From: Candidatus Omnitrophota bacterium
GTDB taxonomy: Bacteria > Omnitrophota > Gorgyraeia > 1-14-0-20-64-10
Assembly: GCA_023248095.1 (NCBI GenBank)
Contig: JAHFFF010000021.1
Location: forward strand, 1 to 15,453
Length of the DNA stretch: 15,453 nucleotides
Direction of reading: 5' to 3'
Below, in pieces: positions 6,638 through 12,963 of this stretch (positions are counted from its first letter, which is position 1; the number at the start of each line of letters is the position of its first letter). Both the position numbers and the translations under genes were made by a program. Below the pieces are notes generated by a model. That model saw only the letters and a program-made list of their open reading frames with translations. It was not told the origin of the DNA and ran no database searches.

Positions 6638-7800
6638 AGGCGCTCCCTGCACTGGAGATGTCCCCTCAGACCGAAATGCATCAACAGATGCAGGAACTCC
6701 TGGAGGCGTCGCTGCGAGGGCTTCAGAAGATCCTCAACGCTCAGGAAGGTTCGCTCTGCTGGATGAATATCTCGACGCAGGAGCTGATCGTCACCATCGC
6801 GGTCGGGCCGCGGGCTGCAAGTTATCTGGGCCACCGTCAACCCATCGGCCAAGGAGCCGCGGGACAGGTTGCCCTCAACCGACAACCGCTGTTGGTCAAG
6901 GATGTGGCAACGAACCGGGTATTGGCCGGCCGAGATACGTATCGAACCCGCTCGTTCCTGTGCGTGCCGATCCAAACCTTAACGGAGTTCTACGGGGTGC
7001 TGAACCTGACCGATAAGACGACCGATGAGACCTTCACGGAGTCAGACTTAGAGCACGTGACAAGGGTTGCAGGCCAGCTTGCCACCGCCCTCAGTGCCGT
7101 TCGGCGAACCGACACCCTGCAGCGCCAGGTGGAGATGTCCGAAAAGTTTTCGGCCATCGGGCGGATCGCCGCCGGCCTGGTGCATGAGTTAAGCAACCCG
7201 CTGGACGCCGTCAACCGCTATGCAAACCTGATGCTGGGCCTGGTGCCTGCCGAGGGACATCTGCGGGATTACCTTCTGCAAATCAAGGCCGGACTGAATC
7301 GGATGACGACAACGGTCCGCACCCTGGGCCATTTTGCTCGACTTCCCAGCGACCACAGGCTGGTTCTGTCGATCAACCAAACCATAGAGGAGGCGCTGCA
7401 AGACCTGGGCATGTTGCTTTATCCCCAAATCAAGGTCATCCGTCTCCTGGTTCCCAATCTGCCAAGAATTCCGGACTACGGATTCTCACAGGTTGTGACC
7501 AACCTGATCAAGAACGCGTGCGATGCCATGCCGAGCGGCGGGACCCTCACCATAAGAACAGAGGCCACGAAAACCGGCGTTCTGCTCACCGTCAGCGACA
7601 CCGGCGTAGGAATTCCCGAGTCGCTCCAGTCTGCGATCTTTGAACCATTCTTTACGACGAAGATCCCTGGCCGGGGAACCGGGCTGGGGCTGGCCATCTC
7701 GCAAGAGATCGTCAACCGCTACCAGGGGACGCTGAGCGTCAAGAGCGAGGTGGGCCGCGGGACCACCTTCAGCGTGACCCTGCCTCTGAGAACCCCTTAA
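6634..7800 (+). CDS. Soluble GAF-domain sensor histidine kinase
   Basis: The protein has 388 residues and no membrane segment. A GAF domain (~18-155: GRQ-like PIGQGAAGQVALNRQPLLV, SFLCVPIQTLTEFYGVLNL) precedes a HisKA dimerisation/phosphotransfer helix with H-box GLVHELSNPLDAV, phospho-acceptor His184. The ATPase domain has the N-box NLIKNACDAMPSGG (290 onward), G1 DTGVGIPE from Asp322, F-box FEPFFTT and G2 GRGTGLGLAI. All catalytic boxes are intact, so it should autophosphorylate and pass phosphate to the regulator encoded at 4230. The start is well supported: AGGGGAG at 6621-6627 and an ATGA overlap with the sensor gene. The GAF-kinase half resembles PrsK of PEP-CTERM systems, but the long N-terminal membrane region of PrsK is absent. 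The ABC transporter genes follow after 17 bases. Confidence 0.93.
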   Translation: MKALPALEMSPQTEMHQQMQELLEASLRGLQKILNAQEGSLCWMNISTQELIVTIAVGPRAASYLGHRQPIGQGAAGQVALNRQPLLVKDVATNRVLAGRDTYRTRSFLCVPIQTLTEFYGVLNLTDKTTDETFTESDLEHVTRVAGQLATALSAVRRTDTLQRQVEMSEKFSAIGRIAAGLVHELSNPLDAVNRYANLMLGLVPAEGHLRDYLLQIKAGLNRMTTTVRTLGHFARLPSDHRLVLSINQTIEEALQDLGMLLYPQIKVIRLLVPNLPRIPDYGFSQVVTNLIKNACDAMPSGGTLTIRTEATKTGVLLTVSDTGVGIPESLQSAIFEPFFTTKIPGRGTGLGLAISQEIVNRYQGTLSVKSEVGRGTTFSVTLPLRTP

Positions 7801-7817
7801 AAACTTCTGCCATCCTG

Positions 7818-8759
7818 ATGACGGACGAAATACTCCTGGAGACGTTCAACCTCCATCGCGAGTACGGCGATACCGTTGCTGTCCGGGACGTGAGCCTTTC
7901 CGTCCCGCGCGGGGCGGTGGTCGCGCTGGTGGGCCCCAATGGCGCGGGTAAGACGACCCTTCTCAAAATGATCGCTGCCTTGCTGGAGCCTACGGAAGGC
8001 ACTGCACGCGTGTGCGGGCTGGACATCCGGGAATACCCCCGTCAGGTTCACTCGAAGGTCGGCTTCCTCCCGGATTTCTACGGGCTGTACGATGAGCTCA
8101 AGGTGCAGGAATACCTGGAATATTTCGGCAGGGCCTACCGCTTAGGCCCACGGGAGCGGGAAGAGGTCATTGACGGCGCCCTAACCCAGGTGGATCTGGC
8201 GGAGAAGCGAGACATCCTGATCGAGACCCTTTCCCGCGGCATGCGGCAGCGATTGGCCATCGCCCGCACCTTGATTCACAATCCACCGGTGCTCCTGCTG
8301 GATGAGCCGGCTGCCGGTCTGGACCCGGAAGGACGGCACGAACTGCAGTTTCTCTTCCGCCGTCTGGCGCAGGCGGGAAAAACCCTCATCGTTTCCTCCC
8401 ACATCCTGTCCGAGCTCGAAGATTACTGCAGCCACATCGCCATACTGGACAAGGGTGTCCTGGTGGCCTCCGGGCCGGCGGAACAGGTGCGGCAGTCGTC
8501 GGGGAAAGGCCGGCAGATCCGGATCCGGACGGCGGGGAACGCCCAGGAGCTGGAAGCGATTCTGCGCGCGGCCGATCTCGTGCAGCGATTCAGCCGGGAA
8601 GAGGAGGGGTGGCTCGTTTCCTTTTCGGGAGATGAGGAAGATATGGCGATACTCTTGAAACAGATGGTGAGTGGCGGTATCCAGGTGACCTTCTTCGGCG
8701 AGGAGAAGAGAACCATTCAGGACACCTACTTGGCCCTGCTTCGGCCTAATCGGCCATGA
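7818..8759 (+). CDS. ABC transporter ATP-binding protein, ABC-2/NatA type
   Basis: This 313-residue ATPase subunit has Walker A GPNGAGKTT at 39-47, signature LSRGMRQRL from 138, Walker B VLLLDEPAAGLD with Asp162-Glu163, and switch His195 (SSHILSEL). At the Q-loop the usual Gln is replaced by Asp86 (VGFLPDFYGLYDEL), a variant I recall from one subgroup of ABC-2-type ATPases. The ~90-residue C-terminal extension after the D- and H-loops is normal for DrrA/NatA-like proteins. It energises the permease encoded next, which overlaps it by ATGA at 8756. The pair is of export type with no substrate-binding protein nearby. It lies 17 bases behind the histidine kinase with no terminator or visible promoter between, so it belongs to the same operon. 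The substrate is not predictable. Confidence 0.94.
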   Translation: MTDEILLETFNLHREYGDTVAVRDVSLSVPRGAVVALVGPNGAGKTTLLKMIAALLEPTEGTARVCGLDIREYPRQVHSKVGFLPDFYGLYDELKVQEYLEYFGRAYRLGPREREEVIDGALTQVDLAEKRDILIETLSRGMRQRLAIARTLIHNPPVLLLDEPAAGLDPEGRHELQFLFRRLAQAGKTLIVSSHILSELEDYCSHIAILDKGVLVASGPAEQVRQSSGKGRQIRIRTAGNAQELEAILRAADLVQRFSREEEGWLVSFSGDEEDMAILLKQMVSGGIQVTFFGEEKRTIQDTYLALLRPNRP

Positions 8760-10078
8760 CATCCCTGACCCGTTTCCCAGACCTGTACCGATACCTGCGC
8801 AGCGAAGCGAACCCGACCCGGCTGATCGCCGGTTTTGTCACCACCAATCTCATCTGCCTTTCCTCCCTCGCAGCGATGAGCCAGGTGAAGGACCCCTGGG
8901 GTTCTCTCTTCCGCACGGTGATGGGGCTGCAGCTTATTTTGCTGCTCACCTACGGCGTTTTGCGGACCACGACGAGCATCCTTCAGGAGCGGTCCAATCG
9001 GACGTGGGACTTCCAGCGCCTGACGCCCTTGACCTCCTTCGAGATCACATTCGGCAAGTTGTTGGGCGCCCCCATCTTTGCCTATTTTCTCTTCCTGGTG
9101 ATGATGCCTTGGGCGGTCCTGGCGACATCTTACTCCACCCGGACCCCGTGGCTTGCCCTCTGGCAGGCCTATCGGCTGCCGTTGTCGCTCGTCTTCCTGT
9201 GTCTGAACTTGGGGCTTTTGTTCTCCGCCCATTCTCTGGGAAACCGCCAGGGAAGATCGGCCATCTCCTTCGTAACGGTGGCGGCGTTGTGGACGGGGCT
9301 GCCCATCTTGATCTCGGTCATCTTCGGCGGGATTCACGGATCTAATCATTGGCTCGCCAAAGAAACCTTGTCTTTCTACGGCCTTTCCGTCTCGGTACAA
9401 AGGTTCGCGACGCTCAGCTCCTTGATCTTCGGAGGATGGGCCTTTGCCGGGGCGCGTTGGCGAATCGGCGAGGATCTTCTGGAAGGCAGGCGGTTCTGGC
9501 GATTTCCGGCGTTTCTCCTATTCCTCGCTTGGTATCTGTTCGGGATCGAAGGCGGGGCGGGTCTATTCAAACAGCCTCAGCCTCGTCCCATCATCACCTT
9601 AGGTTACGTGACCTTTTTCGTCTACGTCGCGGCGTTTCTTTGGGGAGAGCGGACCGATTACTGGCGTCGCTGGCTGAGGCTAACATCTTCCAGGATGAAC
9701 AACACGCCGGTATGGGTTGCCGGTTACGCGACGCTGCTGGCCGTCGCAGGGCTGTTGCTGTTGATTGGGCCGAGGTCCAGGGTGCTGGTGCTGCTGCCGG
9801 TGTTTTGCGGGAGGGACCTGCTCTTCCTGCAGTGGTGCCGATTCACCCGCAGCCAGCGGGCGGAGATGATGGCCTTCATCTATCTGGTGCTGGCTTACGT
9901 GCTGCCGCCCATGCTGCTGGCCCCGTTCAAGCTCTCTGCGCTGGTTTGCCTCTACTCCCCCATACCGGTGGGAGGAGCAGGAGGGATCAGCCTGCTTCAG
10001 AATCTTCTGCCGGGATTGCTGGAGGCCGGCGTGATGGCTGGGATCACCTTCCGCAGGCTGCGCCAAACGGTCACTTGA
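8756..10078 (+). CDS. ABC-2-type transporter permease
   Basis: This 440-residue membrane protein has about ten hydrophobic segments, with a short cytoplasmic N-terminus and an amphipathic stretch before the first helix. A basic segment followed by TWDFQRLTPLTSFEITFGKLLGAP matches the coupling-helix region common in ABC-2 permeases, where an 'R/K-x-x-x-x-L-x-x-L-P-L-S' motif precedes the second transmembrane helix. That motif, and pairing with a NatA-type ATPase, supports the assignment; overall sequence is divergent. It probably exports a lipid, polysaccharide, peptide or small toxic compound from the cytoplasm. The start overlaps the ATPase stop. The TGA stop at 10076-10078 lies inside the last codons of the convergent gene on the other strand. 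Its Gly/Leu-rich second half has several closely spaced helices up to ~430. Confidence 0.85.
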   Translation: MTSLTRFPDLYRYLRSEANPTRLIAGFVTTNLICLSSLAAMSQVKDPWGSLFRTVMGLQLILLLTYGVLRTTTSILQERSNRTWDFQRLTPLTSFEITFGKLLGAPIFAYFLFLVMMPWAVLATSYSTRTPWLALWQAYRLPLSLVFLCLNLGLLFSAHSLGNRQGRSAISFVTVAALWTGLPILISVIFGGIHGSNHWLAKETLSFYGLSVSVQRFATLSSLIFGGWAFAGARWRIGEDLLEGRRFWRFPAFLLFLAWYLFGIEGGAGLFKQPQPRPIITLGYVTFFVYVAAFLWGERTDYWRRWLRLTSSRMNNTPVWVAGYATLLAVAGLLLLIGPRSRVLVLLPVFCGRDLLFLQWCRFTRSQRAEMMAFIYLVLAYVLPPMLLAPFKLSALVCLYSPIPVGGAGGISLLQNLLPGLLEAGVMAGITFRRLRQTVT

Positions 10079-10772
10079 TCAAATCCGCCCATCGCTCAAA
10101 TACCCGCTTGCCGATTTTCCCCAGCGGCGGGAGGTGATCGTTCCCCTTCTCAATGACCCAGCCGGCGTCGATGTTCTGCTCAAGCAGCACATCGGAGAAG
10201 GTCCGGATCATCTCCCGGATCATATTCTCGGTGAGTTCGAGATGGAACAAGAAACCGTAAGCCTTGCCCTGATAGCCGAACGCCTGGTGCTGGGTGGCCT
10301 CCGAAGAAGCCAGGGAAATCGCTCCCTGCGGCAGATCAAAAACATCCCCATGCCAATGATAGGCCATAAAGGAGGGATCCGCCCCCTTCCAGAGCGGATC
10401 ACGGCCGGCCTCCTCTGAAAGCCGGACCGGGTGCCATCCGATCTCCTTCTTTTTTCCCAGTGATACCCGGGCTCCCAGAACCGAGGCCAGCAGCTGACTT
10501 CCCAGGCAGACACCGAGAATCGGCTTGTCCGCCCGTAGGGCCTGCTCGATCAGCCTCATCTCGTCTTGAAGGAACGGGTACTTGGTCTGATCACGGACCG
10601 CCATCGGCCCGCCCAAGATGACAAGCCCCTCGGCGCCGTCCATTTCTTTCGGAACCGACTCCTCCTGGAAGGTGCGAATGTACTGGGCAGAGATGCCCCG
10701 GGCTTGAAGGGCATCGGTGATGATCCCCAACGTTTCCGGGGCGGTGTGTTGGAGAACCAGGACCCTGGGCAC
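10071..10772 (-). CDS. Class I glutamine amidotransferase-like protein
   Basis: This 233-residue protein contains one triad-type GATase domain. The nucleophile is Cys89 in GVCLGSQLLA, and the His-Glu pair is His177/Glu179 in YGFLFHLELT. The oxyanion strand LVILGGPMAV and the YHWHGDVFDLP loop are typical of stand-alone 'GMP synthase-type' amidotransferases related to YfeJ/Gat-like families and gamma-glutamyl hydrolases. It lacks an attached synthase domain, so the ammonia acceptor or true substrate is unknown. The start is GTG at 10770-10772 with no clear ribosome binding site, 11 bases after the peroxiredoxin stop. It is the last gene of the minus-strand operon and its stop overlaps the convergent permease gene by 8 bases. 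It could hydrolyse gamma-glutamyl compounds instead of feeding a synthase. Confidence 0.88.
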   Translation of the reverse strand: MPRVLVLQHTAPETLGIITDALQARGISAQYIRTFQEESVPKEMDGAEGLVILGGPMAVRDQTKYPFLQDEMRLIEQALRADKPILGVCLGSQLLASVLGARVSLGKKKEIGWHPVRLSEEAGRDPLWKGADPSFMAYHWHGDVFDLPQGAISLASSEATQHQAFGYQGKAYGFLFHLELTENMIREMIRTFSDVLLEQNIDAGWVIEKGNDHLPPLGKIGKRVFERWADLIK

Positions 10773-10783
10773 AGGATCAGGGG

Positions 10784-11272
10784 TTAAAGGGCAGCCAGTA
10801 CCTCTTCGAAGTGGCCGTCCACTTGCACCTTGGGGAAGATCTTGGCGATCTGCCCCTCCTCATCGATGATGAAGGTAGCCCGCTCCAGGCCCATGTATTT
10901 CCTGCCGTAGAGGGATTTCTCCTTCCAAACGCGGTAGGCCAGGACCACTTCCTTGCTGGAATCGCTGAGCAAGGGGAAGTTGAAGCGATACTTTTCTCTG
11001 AAGCTCTTGTGGGAGGCCACCGAATCGATGCTGACCCCGAGGACCACCGCACCCCGCCGCTTGATCTCAGCCAGGCCATCCCGGAAGGCGCAGGACTCCC
11101 GCGTGCAGCCTGGGGTATTGTCCTTGGGGTAAAAATAGAGAACCACCTTCTTTCCACGGAAGTCGGAGAGGGAAACCCATTTCCCTCCGTCGCTGAGCAT
11201 CTTGAACTCCGGGGCCTTCTGACCTGCCTTCAGCTCAGACGGTGACTTCCTTTCCAGTGTAGTGGTTGTCAT
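10784..11272 (-). CDS. bcp: Thioredoxin-dependent peroxiredoxin, Bcp/PrxQ type
   Basis: This 162-residue peroxiredoxin reduces hydrogen peroxide and organic hydroperoxides in the cytoplasm using thioredoxin. The peroxidatic Cys56 lies in the motif DNTPGCTRESC, and the resolving Cys61 five residues later marks the atypical two-cysteine Bcp/PrxQ class. Other family marks are KVVLYFYPKD, VVLGVSIDSVASHKSFREKY and the late Arg in GLERATFIIDEEG. The N-terminal ~12 residues (MTTTTLERKSPS) are a short extension beyond the usual start. The ATG at 11272 has a near-perfect ribosome binding site, AAGGAGG, with a 5-base spacer. Only 19 bases separate it from the stop of the ion transporter, so it is probably on the ATP synthase transcript. 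That would place antioxidant defence with energy generation. Confidence 0.95.
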   Translation of the reverse strand: MTTTTLERKSPSELKAGQKAPEFKMLSDGGKWVSLSDFRGKKVVLYFYPKDNTPGCTRESCAFRDGLAEIKRRGAVVLGVSIDSVASHKSFREKYRFNFPLLSDSSKEVVLAYRVWKEKSLYGRKYMGLERATFIIDEEGQIAKIFPKVQVDGHFEEVLAAL

Positions 11273-11277
11273 GCGTG

Positions 11278-11284
11278 CCTCCTT
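11278..11284 (-). promoter_or_regulatory. Strong ribosome binding site of the peroxiredoxin gene
   Basis: On the minus strand this reads AAGGAGG, five bases before the ATG. It is the best Shine-Dalgarno match I found in the window and fixes the start at 11272. Confidence 0.85.
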
Positions 11285-11291
11285 GACTACG

Positions 11292-12692
11292 TTAGTGCAT
11301 CAGCGGAATCTGTAACAGCAACAACAGGAACGCCAACCCCAGCGTCGGCAAGGTCACCGCCAGCCCGGGTCCGAGCCACTGCCCGAATCGTACTTGATAG
11401 TTCTCCTTCTCCAACATGCCGATCGCTACGATGTTGGCGGTGGAGCCGATCATGGTGGCGTTACCTCCTAGAGTACCACCAAAGAGCAGGCCCCACCAGA
11501 GCGCAGCGATGGGGATGCCGGAGACTCCCAGATCGGCGATGATCGGGATGAAGGTTGCCACCACCAAGATGTTATCCAGAAAGGCGGTCAAGGTTCCGGA
11601 GATGGACAGGATGAGGGCCAGGAGCAATCCCTGGTTATTCCCCGCGATGGATTTTAAGCCTCCGGCAATCCGGTCGGTCACCCCTACGTAGCGCAGAGTC
11701 CCGACCGAGGCAAACAAGAGCAGGAAAAAGGCCAGCGTCCACCAGTCCACCCGCTTTTCCACCAGGCCGCGCGCCTTTTCTCCCTCGATGAGGAGAGCCG
11801 CTCCGGCCATCATGAACGGAAATCCCAGCAAGAGTGTGTTTTTGGAAAGGTGCAGAAGATCTTCCGCCTGATGATGGAAGATGAGCCCCAGGATCGTCAG
11901 CCCGAAGATGATCCCGGCCAGCCGGAACTCTTTTCGGCTGGTATGGCTCTCCTCGATCGCCCCTTCGCGGGACTTGGCCACGCCGCGAGCCATTTCTTCC
12001 AGCGGCTTGCGGTAATAAAGCATGCAGATCCCGATGGTCAGCGCGAGACAGGCCAGCGAGATCGGGGTGGCCCATCGGATGAAGTCTGCAAAACTCATCC
12101 CCGCCCTGAGAGCGATCAGCACGCCGATGGGGTTGCCCACCACCGTAGCGCTCGAGCCGATATTGGTCGCCAGGACGATCATCACGACAAAGGGGAACGG
12201 ATCCAGTTTGAGCCGCCGGGTGAGATGCAGGGTCAGGGAGGTCATGAAGAGGATGGAAGTGACCTCGTCCACCAAAGCGGCCGTGAGCATGGAGAGGGCC
12301 ATCATCGCCGGGAAGAAAAGGGACGCCCGGTGGCTGACGGCGTCCAGCAGGCGCTCCATCAGCATCTCGAAGAACTTCCGCTCCTCCAGGAAACCGATGA
12401 CAATCATCATCGCGATCAGGAACAGGATGATGTCGACGTTGGCGAACTCGATGAGGTGGGGAATGTCGATGAGCCGGCCCATCAGCAAGGCGGTGATGCC
12501 GAGGAGGGCGAAGGCGAGGCGGAACTGCCAGTACAGCAGGGTGCCGACGATGAAGCTGGCGAAGATGGTGACCGCCAGGATCTGTTGGGGGCTCAACTGC
12601 GCCGCAAAGGCGCAGAGGACAACCACGGTGAGCAGAAGGAAAAACCAGCTCAGGCGCTTCACTCCACCACCGCCATCACTGGGAGAGGGCAT
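11292..12692 (-). CDS. ArsB/NhaD-type ion transporter (IT superfamily)
   Basis: The protein has up to 466 residues with about 11-12 transmembrane segments arranged as two inverted-repeat halves. Each half carries an Asn/Gly-rich re-entrant motif of the ion transporter superfamily: ATNIGSSATVVGNPIGVLIA in the first and GGNATMIGSTANIVAIG in the second. Matching helices carry LVDEVTSILFM and FLDNILVVATFIP. These patterns fit ArsB/NhaD permeases, which include Na+/H+ antiporters and arsenite pumps. No arsR, arsC or arsA is nearby, so Na+/H+ exchange is more likely than arsenite export; this is inference. The ATG at 12692 overlaps atpC by 17 bases. A GTG at 12660-12662, 13 bases after the atpC stop and preceded by GGTGGTGGA, would begin the protein at MKRLSWFFLL and may be the real start. 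It is probably transcribed with the ATP synthase genes. Confidence 0.88.
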   Translation of the reverse strand: MPSPSDGGGGVKRLSWFFLLLTVVVLCAFAAQLSPQQILAVTIFASFIVGTLLYWQFRLAFALLGITALLMGRLIDIPHLIEFANVDIILFLIAMMIVIGFLEERKFFEMLMERLLDAVSHRASLFFPAMMALSMLTAALVDEVTSILFMTSLTLHLTRRLKLDPFPFVVMIVLATNIGSSATVVGNPIGVLIALRAGMSFADFIRWATPISLACLALTIGICMLYYRKPLEEMARGVAKSREGAIEESHTSRKEFRLAGIIFGLTILGLIFHHQAEDLLHLSKNTLLLGFPFMMAGAALLIEGEKARGLVEKRVDWWTLAFFLLLFASVGTLRYVGVTDRIAGGLKSIAGNNQGLLLALILSISGTLTAFLDNILVVATFIPIIADLGVSGIPIAALWWGLLFGGTLGGNATMIGSTANIVAIGMLEKENYQVRFGQWLGPGLAVTLPTLGLAFLLLLLQIPLMH

Positions 12693-12939
12693 CCAGCAAA
12701 AGGGTCACCTTGTTGTGATTGACCTCCAAAAGACCGGCCCCGGCCGACTGCAACGCCGTCGCCGAACCCGAAGGTCCCCGGTACACCACCTTCCCCGGCA
12801 CCAGCGTGGTGACCAGCGGCGCGTGATTGGCCAGAACGCCGAGGTAGCCCAGCGTGCCCGGTGCAACGAGAGAGGAGACCGAGCCGCTGAAGAGCCTCTT
12901 GCGCGGCGTCAAGATCTCAAGTTGAAACGCCTTGTCCAC
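12676..12939 (-). CDS. atpC: F1Fo ATP synthase epsilon subunit, short form
   Basis: This 87-residue subunit sits at the foot of the F1 central stalk and couples gamma rotation to the c-ring. The sequence is the N-terminal beta-sandwich only: FQLEILTPRKRLFSGSVSSL, GYLGVLANHAPLVTTLVPGK, and LEVNHNKVTLLLDALSQ at the end. Typical bacterial epsilon is ~130-140 residues, with a C-terminal two-helix hairpin that inhibits ATP hydrolysis; that part is absent. Downstream bases encode the transporter start and no helix-hairpin remnant in any frame I read, so this looks like a genuinely short protein, as described for some green sulfur bacteria. The start is GTG at 12937-12939 with GGAGG (12948-12952) eight bases upstream. 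It lies 24 bases after atpD. Confidence 0.93.
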   Translation of the reverse strand: MDKAFQLEILTPRKRLFSGSVSSLVAPGTLGYLGVLANHAPLVTTLVPGKVVYRGPSGSATALQSAGAGLLEVNHNKVTLLLDALSQ

Positions 12940-12947
12940 GAGATTAG

Positions 12948-12952
12948 CCTCC
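12948..12952 (-). promoter_or_regulatory. Ribosome binding site of atpC, supports the GTG start
   Basis: GGAGG on the minus strand lies eight bases before the GTG at 12939, inside the 24-base atpD-atpC gap. It supports initiation at this GTG. Confidence 0.65.
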
Positions 12953-12963
12953 GTTCGCCCTGG

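Noticed and set aside
6634..7800. Naming the histidine kinase prsK
   Set aside because: The N-terminal membrane region typical of PrsK is missing, and GAF-HisKA-HATPase is a very common layout.
12600..12690. Possible frameshifted remnant of the epsilon C-terminal domain
   Set aside because: The frames here give the transporter N-terminus and no alanine/lysine-rich helical hairpin, so a true short epsilon is preferred over a broken one.
11292..12692. Naming the transporter arsB
   Set aside because: No other ars gene is nearby, and the family also covers Na+/H+ antiporters; substrate cannot be read from the sequence.
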